From: Streptomyces sp. SID12488
Lineage (GTDB): Bacteria > Actinomycetota > Actinomycetes > Streptomycetales > Streptomycetaceae
Reading direction: 5' to 3'
DNA: 64,000 nt
Assembly: GCF_010548275.1 (NCBI RefSeq)
Contig: NZ_JAAGLT010000040.1
Coordinates: forward strand, 1 to 64,000
The translations under genes were made by a program, and so were the position numbers. Shown in pieces: positions 38,030 through 47,003 of this stretch; positions within the stretch are counted from its first letter, which is position 1, and every line of letters begins with the position of its first letter. Below the pieces are notes generated by a model that saw only the letters and a list, made by a program, of their open reading frames with translations, was not told the origin of the DNA and searched no databases.

Positions 38030-38605
38030 ATGGACAGCCATGGGCGGGGCGAGCGGCAGGAGCCGGAGAACCGGCAGCGGGTCGTGTGGGCGGTTGTCGG
38101 CACCGACATCGGCCCGATGCTGCTGGCCGCGACGCACGACGGCCTGGTGAACGTGGTGTTCCATGTCACGGATTCGGTGCGCGAGAAAACTGTCGCGGGG
38201 CTCGCCTCCCGGCTGGGCGCGGAGCCGGTCGAGGCGCCGGGGTCCCCGCTCCTGGCCGAGGCGATACGCCAGTTCGCGGCGTACTTCGCGGGCGAGCTGC
38301 ACGATTTCGAACTGCCGCTCGACTGGTCTCTGATCTCCGGATTCAACCGTCAGGTGCTGCGCGAACTCGCGTCGGGCGTGCCGTACGGCGCGGTCGTCGG
38401 GTACGGCGACCTGGCCCGGCGGGTGGGCCGGCCCGGCGGGGCTCAGGCGGTCGGCGCGGCCATGGGCGCCAATCCGCTGCCGGTCGTGGTGCCGTGCCAT
38501 CGGGTCGTGGAGAGCGACGGCGGCCTCGGCGGGTTCGGGGGCGGCCTGGAGACCAAGAGGAAGCTGCTCGCACTCGAAGGAGTGCTGCCCGAGCCGCTCT
38601 TCTGA
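38030..38605 (+). CDS. ogt: Methylated-DNA--protein-cysteine S-methyltransferase
   Basis: A 191-aa suicide repair protein removing alkyl groups from O6-alkylguanine. The active-site motif VVVPCHRVV has the acceptor Cys156; the DNA-binding helix-turn-helix with the arginine finger is in VPYGAVVGYGDLARRVGRPGGAQAVGAAMGANPLP, and the downstream GGFGGGLETKRKLLALEG is typical. It lacks the Ada N-terminal regulator part, so it is an Ogt/MGMT-type single-domain enzyme. ATG 38030 lies 7 nt after the -10 of a damage-type promoter; no ribosome site is seen, consistent with a leaderless mRNA. Confidence 0.94.
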   Translation: MDSHGRGERQEPENRQRVVWAVVGTDIGPMLLAATHDGLVNVVFHVTDSVREKTVAGLASRLGAEPVEAPGSPLLAEAIRQFAAYFAGELHDFELPLDWSLISGFNRQVLRELASGVPYGAVVGYGDLARRVGRPGGAQAVGAAMGANPLPVVVPCHRVVESDGGLGGFGGGLETKRKLLALEGVLPEPLF

Positions 38606-38682
38606 GGGTTCAGCCACGGGACCCGAGGGTTTCATCAGTGGGGAGACTTCGGTACGAGGGGACAGTCCCGTACGGGAAGAGG

Positions 38683-38707
38683 TTCCGTAGGGGAACGCTG
38701 TACGGAA
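38683..38707. promoter_or_regulatory. Inverted repeat upstream of the MFS gene
   Basis: TTCCGTA (38683-38689) and TACGGAA (38701-38707) form perfect 7-bp arms with an 11-nt spacer, between the ogt stop and the MFS start at 38761. It could be a terminator of ogt or an operator of the transporter gene. Confidence 0.35.
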
Positions 38708-38760
38708 GCAGGGGGGACCGCGCCGGTGACCACGTCTTTCGCGCACGCGGGTGGGCTGCG

Positions 38761-40041
38761 ATGACCGCCGTCGAGCGGAGTGCCGGCGTGCCCGTGGCGG
38801 GCGAGCAGTTGGCCGTGCTGCGGCGCCGGGTCTCCGGTGTGCTGGTCGCGAGCCAGATCCTCGGTGGGCTCGGGGTGGCCACCGGTGTCGCGCTCGCCTC
38901 CGTACTGGCCCAGCGGATCAGCGGTACCGAGTCGCTGTCCGGGCTCGCGCCCACCGCGATGGTCACGGGCACGGCGGTGGCGTCGCTGCCTCTTGCGGCG
39001 CTGATGACCGCGCGCGGGCGGCGCCCCGGGCTGATCCTGGGGTATCTCGTCGGCGCCCTGGGGGCGGGCGTCGTGGTGGTCGCGGCGGTCATCGACAGTT
39101 TTCCGCTGCTGCTGTGCGGCATGGCCGGGTTCGGTGCGGCCTCGTCGGCGAATCTGGGGGCGCGGTTCGCCGCCGCCGATCTCGCCGAGGCCGACCGGCG
39201 GGCCCGGGCCATCTCGAACGTCGTGTGGGCGACCACCATAGGGGCGGTCCTCGGGCCGAACATCGCCGCGCCCGCGGGGCGCAGTGTCTCCGGACTCGGG
39301 ATACCCGCGCTCGCGGGTCCCTTCCTCTGGGCGGCCGGGATCTTCCTGGTCGCGGCGGTGACGGTAGCCGTTCTGCTGCGCCCCGATCCGCTGCTCACGG
39401 CCCGCGCCCTCGCCCCGGTGGAGGAGCGGTCAGCCGAGGGCCGGTCCCTGCGGGCGGGTCTTGCCGCCGTCGCGGCCTCGCCGCGCGCCCGGCTCGCGCT
39501 CGTGACGGTGACCGTGTGCCACACGGCCATGGTCTCGGTCATGTCGATGACCCCGGTCGCGCTCGGGCACCACGGCGCGAGCATCGATCTGATCGGGCTG
39601 GTCATCAGCGGCCACATCGCGGGCATGTACGCGTTCTCGCCGCTCATGGGGCGCCTGTCCGACGGGGTCGGGCGGCTGTCCGGCATCGGTCTCGCCGTGG
39701 GCCTGCTGGCCTGCGCCGCGTTCCTCGCGGGCACAGCCGACGGCAGTCACGGCCGTACCGCGGCGGGGCTCTTCGTTCTCGGGCTGGGCTGGTCGGCCGG
39801 GTTGGTCTCCGGATCCGCCCTGCTCACGGACTCCGTGCCCGAGGCCGCGCGCGCTGCAGCGCAGGGGCTGTCGGACCTCGCCATGAACACCTCGGCGGGC
39901 CTCTGCGGGGCAGCCGCCGGGCTCGTGATGGCCCAGGCGGGCTACGGGTGGCTGAACCTCGCCGCCGCGTGCCTGCTGATACCCGTGGGCGCGATGGCGT
40001 TGTTCACCTTGAAGGCGTTGCCGCCAAGGTCCCGGAAGTAG
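38761..40041 (+). CDS. MFS transporter
   Basis: A 426-aa membrane protein with about twelve hydrophobic segments (VLVASQILGGLGVATGVALASVLA at the N-terminus; GLFVLGLGWSAGLVSGSALL near the C-terminus). MFS loop motifs are weak (LMTARGRRPGLILGY; SPLMGRLSDGVGRLSGIG). It resembles the YfiS/YqgE-like exporters; the substrate is unknown. ATG 38761 fits the hydrophilic N-terminal leader MTAVERSAGVPVAGEQL. It lies 155 bp after ogt and 127 bp before psuG on the same strand. Confidence 0.87.
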   Translation: MTAVERSAGVPVAGEQLAVLRRRVSGVLVASQILGGLGVATGVALASVLAQRISGTESLSGLAPTAMVTGTAVASLPLAALMTARGRRPGLILGYLVGALGAGVVVVAAVIDSFPLLLCGMAGFGAASSANLGARFAAADLAEADRRARAISNVVWATTIGAVLGPNIAAPAGRSVSGLGIPALAGPFLWAAGIFLVAAVTVAVLLRPDPLLTARALAPVEERSAEGRSLRAGLAAVAASPRARLALVTVTVCHTAMVSVMSMTPVALGHHGASIDLIGLVISGHIAGMYAFSPLMGRLSDGVGRLSGIGLAVGLLACAAFLAGTADGSHGRTAAGLFVLGLGWSAGLVSGSALLTDSVPEAARAAAQGLSDLAMNTSAGLCGAAAGLVMAQAGYGWLNLAAACLLIPVGAMALFTLKALPPRSRK

Positions 40042-40168
40042 GAACTGTGTCTCCCCCATCCCCCGGGCACCGTAGGAGGCTGGTGGCATCTGCCACAGGC
40101 CGCAGGGGTTTGACCGGGCACGCCGCCCGCCAAAGATCAGGGAAGACCGAACGACAGGAAGCAGGCAC

Positions 40169-41077
40169 GTGATGCTGGTGGTGTCCGAAGAAGTGCGGGA
40201 AGCGGTCGACGCGCGTCGACCCGTGGTGGCCCTGGAGTCCACGATCATCGCGCACGGGCTGCCGCGCCCCCGCAATCTGCAGGTGGCGCTGGAACTCGAG
40301 GACGTCGTACGGCAGGAGGGCGCCGTGCCGGCCACGATCGCCGTGCTGGACGGGCGCCCCCATGTCGGCCTGGACAAGGAGCAGTTGGAACGGGTCGCGA
40401 ACGAGGACGGGATCCGCAAGCTGGGTCACCGCGATCTGCCGCTCGCGGTGGCCACCGGGGCGAGCGGAGCGACCACGGTGTCGGCGACCGCGCTGCTGGC
40501 CGCCCGCGCGGGCGTACGGGTGTTCGCCACGGGTGGGCTCGGCGGGGTGCACCGGGAGTGGACGGTGACGCAGGACGAGTCCGCCGATCTGGGCCTGCTG
40601 GCGCGCACCAGGATCACGGTCGTCTGCGCGGGCGTGAAGTCCATCCTGGATGTGCCGGCCACCCTGCAGCGGCTGGAGACCCTCGGGGTCGCCGTGGCCG
40701 GTTTCGGCACCGGCAACTTTCCCGGCTTCTACCTTTCCGACTCCGGGCATCCGGTGGACTGGACGCTGCACACGCCGGATCAGGTCGCGGACGTGATGCG
40801 GGCCCAGGACGCACTCGATTCCCCCGAGTCGGCGTTCATCGTCGCCAATCCGGTGCCCGAGCAGCAGCAACTGGATCCCGGGCTCCACGCGCGCGTGCTC
40901 GCCGACGCGCTCCACGCGTGCGAGGAGCAGGGCGTGAGCGGGCAGGCGGTGACACCGTTCCTGCTCGACTACCTGGTGCGGCACACCGACGGCGCCTCGC
41001 TGAGCGCCAACCTGGCAGCGGTCCGCGGCAACGTACGGCTCGCGGGACGGATCGCGGCGGCCTGGGCCGGGGCGTGA
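40169..41077 (+). CDS. psuG: Pseudouridine-5'-phosphate glycosidase
   Basis: A 302-aa enzyme cleaving pseudouridine 5'-phosphate to uracil and ribose-5-phosphate. Conserved blocks: VVALESTIIAHGLPRPRN, GAVPATIAVLDGRPHVGL, KLGHRDLPLAVATGASGATTVSAT, VFATGGLGGVHR and CAGVKSILDVPATLQRLETLGV, with the catalytic Lys likely in the VKSILD stretch. GTG 40169 or the next codon ATG 40172 is the start, behind AGGAAG. The stop overlaps the kinase start (GTGA), giving the two-gene psuG-psuK pathway that salvages RNA-derived pseudouridine. Confidence 0.93.
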   Translation: MMLVVSEEVREAVDARRPVVALESTIIAHGLPRPRNLQVALELEDVVRQEGAVPATIAVLDGRPHVGLDKEQLERVANEDGIRKLGHRDLPLAVATGASGATTVSATALLAARAGVRVFATGGLGGVHREWTVTQDESADLGLLARTRITVVCAGVKSILDVPATLQRLETLGVAVAGFGTGNFPGFYLSDSGHPVDWTLHTPDQVADVMRAQDALDSPESAFIVANPVPEQQQLDPGLHARVLADALHACEEQGVSGQAVTPFLLDYLVRHTDGASLSANLAAVRGNVRLAGRIAAAWAGA

Positions 41078-41985
41078 CGGAGCCGGGCGGGGCGCTGCTC
41101 GTCGTCGGGGACGTCATCACGGACATCGTCGCCCGGCACCGGGGTCCGCTCGCGCCGGGGACCGACACGACCGCCGCGATCCGGACCCTGCCGGGCGGTG
41201 CGGGCGCCAACGTGGCCTGCTGGGCAGCCTATTGGGGCCGCGCGGAGGTACGGCTGCTCGGACGGGTGGGCGCGGACTCGGCGGAGTGGCACGAGCGCGC
41301 GCTGACCGCCTGCGGGGTACGGCCACGCCTCGTCGTCGATCCCGATGCTCCGACCGGGACGGTGATCTGCCTGGTGGACGCGGACGCGGCGGCGGAGCGC
41401 ACATTGGTGACCCAGAGCGGCGCCTCGCTGGGGCTGGACCCCGACGACTGGTCGGACGTACTGCTCGACGGCGTTGCACGACTGCATCTCTCGGGCTACC
41501 TGCTGTTCTCGGCGCCGAGCCGGGCGTTCGTGGCGGTGGCCATGGAGGCGGCACGCGCGCGTGGTGTACCGGTGAGCCTGGACCCGGCGTCGGCGGGGTT
41601 CCTCGTCGAACTGGGTGTCGACCGCTTCCTGGATCTCGTATCCGGAGTGGATGTCCTGCTGCCGAGCCGTGACGAGGCCTGTCTGCTCACCGGGTTGCCC
41701 GACCCGGCGGACGCGGCGGCCAAGCTGAGCCGCCACGTCCCGCTGGTGGTCGCGAAGCAGGGTGCCGAAGGCGCGCTGGTGGCCCGGTCGGGGACCGTGC
41801 GCGCCCGTGTCCCGGCCGTGCCCGCGACACCCCGGGACACGACGGGCGCCGGCGACGCTTTCACCGGCGCGTTCCTCGCCGCCCTGCTGACGGGCGCCGC
41901 CCCCGAGGACGCGGCGGCGGAGGGGTGCCGGGCGGGCGCGCGAGCGGTGGAGCGGGTGGGTGGGAGGCCGCCGGTTCTCGGTTGA
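41074..41985 (+). CDS. psuK: PfkB-family kinase, probable pseudouridine kinase
   Basis: A 303-aa ribokinase-family protein. The motif LPGGAGANVACWAAYWG (about 36-52) and the C-terminal DTTGAGDAFTGAFLAALL (about 255-272) are the PfkB signatures. GTG 41074 overlaps the psuG stop, so by context it should phosphorylate pseudouridine to the substrate of PsuG. The sequence alone would fit other nucleoside or sugar kinases. Confidence in family is high, in substrate moderate. Confidence 0.85.
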   Translation: MTEPGGALLVVGDVITDIVARHRGPLAPGTDTTAAIRTLPGGAGANVACWAAYWGRAEVRLLGRVGADSAEWHERALTACGVRPRLVVDPDAPTGTVICLVDADAAAERTLVTQSGASLGLDPDDWSDVLLDGVARLHLSGYLLFSAPSRAFVAVAMEAARARGVPVSLDPASAGFLVELGVDRFLDLVSGVDVLLPSRDEACLLTGLPDPADAAAKLSRHVPLVVAKQGAEGALVARSGTVRARVPAVPATPRDTTGAGDAFTGAFLAALLTGAAPEDAAAEGCRAGARAVERVGGRPPVLG

Positions 41986-42025
41986 GGGGACGGTGAGCAG
42001 TGGCCCCGACCGCCGTCGCCGTTGG

Positions 42026-42820
42026 CTAACCCTTGCGTCCCCAGGCCGAGATCATCGGTGCCGTCGCCAGGTCCATCGCGCCTGCGGCGACGTTGGCCAG
42101 GTGCCGGTCGATCTCCTGGTCCGTGGTGTGCCCCCCGGCGACGAGCCGCTCCCTGATCTGACGGATCGTCGCGGCCTCCAGCGCGGCGCAGGCGGGCGAG
42201 GTGACGGGGAAGTACGCGTCGGCCTGTACGTTGCGCAGGCCGGCCTCGCGCAGCAGCCGCGGGAGTTTGCGGCCGTACGCCAGGTCGGCGCCACTGTCCG
42301 CGAGGAGTTGGCGAAAGCTGTGGCGCAGCCGGTTGGCGAGCTGCTGCTCGGGGCCGTGCTCATCGGGGCAGAGCAGGGGTTGCAGAGCGGGATCGGCGTC
42401 CTCGACCAGGAGCCGTCCGCCGGGACGCAGCGACTTGATCATCGAGCGCAGCGCCTTTTCCCGGTCCGGCACATGGACGAGGACGAGCCGGGCGTGCACC
42501 AGGTCGAACCCCTCCCCCGGCGGCTCGTCGACGCCGACGTCGTGGACGCGTACCTCGACCGGCGGGCGGGCTGCAGGGGCCACCCAGGAGGTGTCGAGGT
42601 CGGTCGCGACGACCTTCCCGGTCGGGCCCACCTTCTTGGCCAGCCAGGAGACCACCGAGGTGCCGCCGACACCGACCTCCCAGCAGCGCCAGCCGGCTCC
42701 CACGCCGAACCCTTCGAAGTGCCGGAAGGTCGTGGGATCGAAGAGGGCGGCGAATGCGTCGAAGCGTTGTCCCGCCTCGGTCTGCCGGTTGTCGAGGAGA
42801 TACCCGTCGGTTCGCGTCAT
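42026..42820 (-). CDS. SAM-dependent methyltransferase, class I
   Basis: A 264-aa protein. The Rossmann-fold SAM motif is changed to CWEVGVGGTSVVSWLAKKVG (motif I), followed by VVATDLDTSWV (motif II acidic residue) and the later FDLVHARLVLVHVPDREKALRSMIKSLRPGGRLLVEDADP, the usual post-I and II/III motifs. The substrate is unknown; related proteins act in natural-product or ubiquinone-like methylation. The start ATG 42820 (MTRTDGYLLDN) is chosen by family; an in-frame upstream extension has no similarity. It diverges from corA. Confidence 0.85.
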   Translation of the reverse strand: MTRTDGYLLDNRQTEAGQRFDAFAALFDPTTFRHFEGFGVGAGWRCWEVGVGGTSVVSWLAKKVGPTGKVVATDLDTSWVAPAARPPVEVRVHDVGVDEPPGEGFDLVHARLVLVHVPDREKALRSMIKSLRPGGRLLVEDADPALQPLLCPDEHGPEQQLANRLRHSFRQLLADSGADLAYGRKLPRLLREAGLRNVQADAYFPVTSPACAALEAATIRQIRERLVAGGHTTDQEIDRHLANVAAGAMDLATAPMISAWGRKG

Positions 42821-43029
42821 GTCGAGATCATCCCAGTCATCCGCTTTGTTCGGCCGGGTCGACGCTCCCGCACGACGAGATGTCCGACGATCGCGCCGAC
42901 CGGCGAAAGCGAAGCGGAACCTTCCGTTCCCACAGGCTCCCCCGACGTTCACGAGGGGCTGGCAAACTGGCGAGCCGGACGCATGGTGCGGACGGTGCGG
43001 CACGAGGAGATCCACGCGAGGGGGTCCAG

Positions 43030-44157
43030 ATGTCCATGGCAGGGAATCTGCGGAAGGTCACCGGCCTCAGCAGGGTCGGCGGCCTCCGCAAGGTGGCACG
43101 GCTGGCACGACGGCGCCCGCGTGTCGACCTGAGTCACCACGCCCGGTCACCGCTGGGCTCCGCGGTCGTGAACTGCGTGGCCTACGAGGACGGCGTCAGG
43201 ATCCCGGCCGGCCGGGATCTGGTCGATGCCGTGCGGCGGGTCCGCAAGAGCGACGAGGGCTTCGTCTGGCTCGGTCTTCACGAGCCGACTGACCATGAGT
43301 TCGCGGGCATCGCCCAACTCTTCGACCTGCACCCGCTCGCGGTCGAGGACGCGGTCGACGCCCACCAGCGCCCAAAACTGGAGCGGTACGGCGAAACCCT
43401 GTTCGCGGTGTTCAAGACGGTCTGCTATGTCGAGCACACCGAACTGACAGCGACGAGCGAGGTGGTGAACACCGGCGAGATCATGGTCTTCGTCGGCCGG
43501 GAGTTCGTGATCACGGTACGACATGGACGCCACGGCTCGCTGGGCCCGCTGCGCGAGGGTCTGGAAGCCGACCCCCAGCAGCTCGCCAAGGGCCCGGCGG
43601 CCGTGCTGCACGCGATAGCGGACCATGTGGTCGACGACTACCTGCACGTCACGGACGCGGTGCAGGCGGACATCGACCAGGTCGAGACGGATGTCTTCGC
43701 GACCGACGGCGCGCGGGCCGACCCCGGCCGGATCTACCAGCTCAAGCGAGAACTCCTGGAGCTGAAGCGGGCCGTGGCTCCACTGCACCGACCGCTTCAG
43801 GAACTGGCGACGCGGCCGATACGGGTGATCGACCCGGAGATACAGGCCTACTTCAGGGACGTCTCCGACCATCAGATCCGGGCCACGGAACAGATCGCGG
43901 CCTTCGACGAACTGCTCAACTCGATCCTGCAGGCACACCTCGCGCAGGTCACGGTCGCGCAGAACGAGGACATGCGAAGGATCACGGCGTGGGCGGCGGT
44001 GATCGCCGTACCGACGATGGTCTGCGGGGTCTACGGCATGAACTTCGATCACATGCCCGAGTTGCGTTGGCAGTTCGGGTATCCGATGGTCATCGGTCTG
44101 ATATCCGTCGTCTGTCTGACGCTGTACCGGAGCTTCCGGCGCAACGGCTGGCTCTGA
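43030..44157 (+). CDS. corA: CorA-type magnesium/cobalt transporter
   Basis: A 375-aa protein. The large cytoplasmic N-terminal domain contains FVWLGLHEPTDHEF and HPLAVEDAVDAHQRPKLERYG. Two C-terminal membrane segments end the protein, with the pore signature YGMNF (VYGMNFDHMPELRWQF) between them. CorA forms a pentameric Mg2+/Co2+ channel. The first 30 residues are basic and arginine-rich. ATG 43030 or 43036 may be the start. It converges with the CBS protein across a perfect terminator hairpin. Confidence 0.94.
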   Translation: MSMAGNLRKVTGLSRVGGLRKVARLARRRPRVDLSHHARSPLGSAVVNCVAYEDGVRIPAGRDLVDAVRRVRKSDEGFVWLGLHEPTDHEFAGIAQLFDLHPLAVEDAVDAHQRPKLERYGETLFAVFKTVCYVEHTELTATSEVVNTGEIMVFVGREFVITVRHGRHGSLGPLREGLEADPQQLAKGPAAVLHAIADHVVDDYLHVTDAVQADIDQVETDVFATDGARADPGRIYQLKRELLELKRAVAPLHRPLQELATRPIRVIDPEIQAYFRDVSDHQIRATEQIAAFDELLNSILQAHLAQVTVAQNEDMRRITAWAAVIAVPTMVCGVYGMNFDHMPELRWQFGYPMVIGLISVVCLTLYRSFRRNGWL

Positions 44158-44169
44158 CACCGCCGACCG

Positions 44170-44200
44170 GTCACACACCCTCGCCACGAGGGTGTGTGAC
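44170..44200. terminator. Bidirectional terminator between corA and the CBS gene
   Basis: GTCACACACCCTC (44170-44182), loop GCCAC, GAGGGTGTGTGAC (44188-44200): a perfect 13-bp stem 12 nt after each convergent stop. Confidence 0.88.
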
Positions 44201-44211
44201 GGGGCGATGTG

Positions 44212-44640
44212 TCAGCGCATGGTGGTCCTGGCGTAGACGCTCTCGGCCCAGGACGCGATCTGGTCGTCGGTGAGGTGCTGGGCCAGATCGGCCTCGCTGA
44301 TCATGCCGACCAGGCGCTTGTTCTCGATCACCGGGAGCCGGCGGATCTGGTGGTCCTTCATCTCTTCGAGCACTTCGCTGACATCGGCGTTCGCGTCGAT
44401 CCAGCGCGGGGTGCCCTGGGCCATCTCGCCCGCGGTGACCTTTGCCGGATCGTGGCCCATGGCCACACAGCCGACGACGATGTCGCGGTCCGTGAGGATG
44501 CCGCAGAGGCGTTCGTTCTCGTCGCTGATGGGCAGGGCGCCCACGTTGAGCTCGCGCATCATCTGGGCGGCCCGGTCGAGTGTCTCGTGTGCGGGAATCC
44601 ACTGGGCGCCGCGATGCATGATGTCTCCGGCGGTGGTCAT
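44212..44640 (-). CDS. CBS-domain-pair protein
   Basis: A 142-aa protein made almost only of two CBS domains: residues 7-60 (IMHRGAQWIPAHETLDRAAQMMRELNVGALPISDENERLCGILTDRDIV) and 75-130 (WIDANADVSEVLEEMKDHQIRRLPVIENKRLVGMISEADLA). CBS pairs bind AMP, ATP or SAM and report energy state. No effector domain is attached, so it must act through a partner. The start ATG 44640 gives the compact family protein. A dormancy-type (hypoxic response) role, as for related actinobacterial proteins, is speculation. Confidence 0.88.
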   Translation of the reverse strand: MTTAGDIMHRGAQWIPAHETLDRAAQMMRELNVGALPISDENERLCGILTDRDIVVGCVAMGHDPAKVTAGEMAQGTPRWIDANADVSEVLEEMKDHQIRRLPVIENKRLVGMISEADLAQHLTDDQIASWAESVYARTTMR

Positions 44641-44775
44641 GAAGTACCTCCCGGTGCCGGACGGCCGGCGCGGCGCGGAGGGCACCGCTAGTCCCGGCGC
44701 CCTACATTCTTGCCGCGCTCCCGGGGATGCGCACCCGGAAGTGCGCGGTTTTCGGGCGCCGCGCCCAGAACCGGG

Positions 44776-45417
44776 TCAGCCGTTCCAGGCCGGGTGACGC
44801 GGGTCGTCCGCGCGTATCAGGACGTCGGCCGTGGTGGCGGGGTCCGTCTCGCTCTCGTAGCGCTCGAAGGCGGGGAGGGTCCAGTGCTCGGCCTCGGGGG
44901 TACGACGGCGCAGGGCCGCCGGGGAGAGGAGGACGTGGACGGCTCTGTCGAACGGGAACCAGTGGCGCAGCAGGAAGGGGCCGTGCAGCAGAAGGATTCC
45001 GCCGGGCGGGAGCTGGACGTATGGACTGCGGGTGGAGCGGTCGGTGAGCGGATCGCGGAGGTCGGGCAGGACTCGGCCGTCGCCACCGGGTTCGAGGGGG
45101 CCGAAGACCTCGCGCCAGAGGGCGCCGGTGTCGAACCAGCCGTTGTAGTAGGCCTCCACGTCCTCGTGGCCGTATTCCAGCCGGAGAGAGGCGGGGCGCA
45201 GGAAGCCGGCGGTGCCGATGGCGAGCGAGGGGCGGCCACGTATGCGCAGCGCCTCGGCCACACGTTCAGCGAGGTCTCCCGGGCGGGCGGCCGGGGCTCC
45301 GTCGAAGGCGATGCGTGGCCAGGGGCTGCCGTCGTCCGGCTTCAGGTCGAGCACACGTTCGGCGAGGAGGTCGCCGAGCCGGTCCCAGGTGATCGGTTCC
45401 AGTCGCACACGGCCCAT
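44776..45417 (-). CDS. Uridine kinase-like protein lacking a P-loop
   Basis: A 213-aa protein related to uridine kinases: it keeps ASLRLEYGHEDVEAYYNGWFDTGALWREVFGPL and ILLLHGPFLLRHWFPFDRAVHVLLSP (the lid and Walker-B-like regions). Where the kinase should have GxxGxGKT it reads IAFDGAPAARPGDLAERVAEALR, so the Walker A is gone. Either the nucleotide is bound differently or it is not a kinase. Start ATG 45417 with no strong ribosome site. It diverges from the DUF2293 gene. Confidence 0.78.
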   Translation of the reverse strand: MGRVRLEPITWDRLGDLLAERVLDLKPDDGSPWPRIAFDGAPAARPGDLAERVAEALRIRGRPSLAIGTAGFLRPASLRLEYGHEDVEAYYNGWFDTGALWREVFGPLEPGGDGRVLPDLRDPLTDRSTRSPYVQLPPGGILLLHGPFLLRHWFPFDRAVHVLLSPAALRRRTPEAEHWTLPAFERYESETDPATTADVLIRADDPRHPAWNG

Positions 45418-45494
45418 GATGCCGGGTGGCCGTCGGTGGCGAGGAGGTGAGGTCTGTCCGGGGATTCCTGGTCGCCGATGGGAATCAAGCATCT

Positions 45495-46235
45495 GTGACA
45501 GACCGCGCGACTCCCCCGCTCCACGCCGGACTTCTCGTCGTGCAGCCGCTCAGGCGGCGGCACTGTGCCGAGTGCCGACGGGGGCCGTTGGCATTGCTCG
45601 TGCTGGAGGAGGGGGCCCCTCGGTGTCTTGACTGCGCCGATCTCGGGCATCTGGTGTTCCTGCCCAGGGGCGACACCGCGTTGACGCGCAGGTCACGGGA
45701 GGAGAGCGGGCTGTCGGCCGTGGTCGTGCGGTTCAACCGGCGGCAGGGGCGGTACGAGCGGCAGGGCGTTCTGGTCGAGGAGGCGGGGCTCTCCCGGGCC
45801 GAGGAGCGGTGTCTGGCGGACGCCGAGGCGCGGCGGCGTCGTCGGACACGGGACGGGCGCCGGCGGGCCGCGGAGGATCTGCGGTTCACGGAGGCGTTCG
45901 CGAGGGAGATCCACCGGCTGTTTCCGGGGTGCCCGACGGATCGGGCCGAGGCGATCGCCGCGCACGCCTCGGTGCGTGGCAGTGGGCGTGTGGGGCGAAG
46001 TGCGGCGGGGCGGGCGTTGTCCGAGGGGGCGGTGATCTCGGCGGTCGTGGCGGCCGTACGGCATGTGGACACGTCGTACGACCAGTTGCTGATGAGCGGG
46101 GTCGCGCGGCACGAGGCTCGACGGCGGATCGCGGGCGCCGTCGAAGCGAGGCTCCGGGAATGGGCGACGGGGCTGGGGACGGAATCGGGTGCGGGGGCGG
46201 AAACGAGGGACGACGCCGGGGCCGAGTCGGTGTGA
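45495..46235 (+). CDS. DUF2293-domain protein
   Basis: A 246-aa protein. The N-terminal part has cysteines in a possible zinc pattern (RRHCAECRRGPL ... APRCLDCADLGHLVFL). The DUF2293-like block is FAREIHRLFPGCPTDRAEAIAAHASVRGSGRVGRSAAGRALSEGAVISAVVAAVRHVDTSYDQLLMSGVARHEARRRI. The family function is unknown; homologues occur in bacteria and fungi. GTG 45495 is the chosen start because homology begins just after; an open upstream GTG at 45426 exists. The C-terminal tail after 235 is low-complexity. Confidence 0.8.
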   Translation: MTDRATPPLHAGLLVVQPLRRRHCAECRRGPLALLVLEEGAPRCLDCADLGHLVFLPRGDTALTRRSREESGLSAVVVRFNRRQGRYERQGVLVEEAGLSRAEERCLADAEARRRRRTRDGRRRAAEDLRFTEAFAREIHRLFPGCPTDRAEAIAAHASVRGSGRVGRSAAGRALSEGAVISAVVAAVRHVDTSYDQLLMSGVARHEARRRIAGAVEARLREWATGLGTESGAGAETRDDAGAESV

Positions 46236-46333
46236 GCGTGACGGCGGGCCCTGTGGCCCGGTCGCGCCCTGTGCCTCCGCCTCCGCCTCCGCTGGACGCT
46301 CGCGTACGGCGCCGTGGCGTTCGGCCATGGGCA

Positions 46334-46356
46334 TTGTCAGTGGCAGGAGGTTCACT
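46334..46356 (+). promoter_or_regulatory. Partial DNA-damage-type element upstream of the DUF1772 gene
   Basis: TTGTCAGTG (46334-46342), 8-nt spacer, TTCACT (46351-46356). The upstream half is perfect; the -10 deviates (T for A at position 2). Confidence 0.45.
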
Positions 46357-46394
46357 GGTGGGGACCGCTGGAGATGATCGACCGGGGAGTCGGC

Positions 46395-46874
46395 ATGATC
46401 GATGGGGCGTACTTCGTACTCGTGGTGCTGGGTGTGCTCGGTACCGGGCTGGTGGCCGGGGTCTTCTGCGGGTTCTCGACGTTCGTGATGAGAGGGCTCG
46501 CGGCGCTGCCGCCCGCGCAGGGTGTCGCCGCGATGCGGGCGATCAACGTCACCGCGGTGAATCCGCCCTTCATGCTCGTGTTCATCGGGTCGGCCGCCCT
46601 GTGTCTGGTGACCGTCGTGGTCACGTTCGTGGTGTGGCCGGACGAGGGTGCGGTGGAGCTGCTGGTGGGCAGCGCGCTGTATCTGTTCGGCTCGTTCGGG
46701 CTCACCATGGGCGCGAACGTGCCGCGCAACAACGCGCTGGCGGAGCTGGAGCCGGGGACGGCGGAGGCCGCCGCGTACTGGCCCGTGTACGTGCGCGAGT
46801 GGACCCTGTGGAACCACATACGCACGGTCGCCTCGGGGGCCGCCTCCGTGCTGTACGTCCTGGCCGTCGCCTGA
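46395..46874 (+). CDS. DUF1772-type integral membrane protein
   Basis: A 159-aa protein with four hydrophobic segments: VLVVLGVLGTGLVAGVFCGFSTF, MLVFIGSAALCLVTVVVTFVV, LLVGSALYLFGSFGLTMG and IRTVASGAASVLYVLAV. NVPRNNALAELEP and YWPVYVREWTLWNHIRT match the DUF1772 (anthrone oxygenase-like) family. The enzymatic role in polyketide oxidation known for some members cannot be assumed. ATG 46395, with GGGGAG upstream, is preferred over ATG 46374. A partial damage-type promoter lies upstream (46334-46356). Confidence 0.82.
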   Translation: MIDGAYFVLVVLGVLGTGLVAGVFCGFSTFVMRGLAALPPAQGVAAMRAINVTAVNPPFMLVFIGSAALCLVTVVVTFVVWPDEGAVELLVGSALYLFGSFGLTMGANVPRNNALAELEPGTAEAAAYWPVYVREWTLWNHIRTVASGAASVLYVLAVA

Positions 46875-47003
46875 GCCGACATCTGGGCCGCCGTCCCGCT
46901 CGGCGTGCATGGTCGATGAGTCGTATCGTGGCCGAAGGAGAGTGCCGCCCGATGACGCACGGCCCCGTCATGCGTACGCAGGGAAGACGGCGAGGACACG
47001 GTC

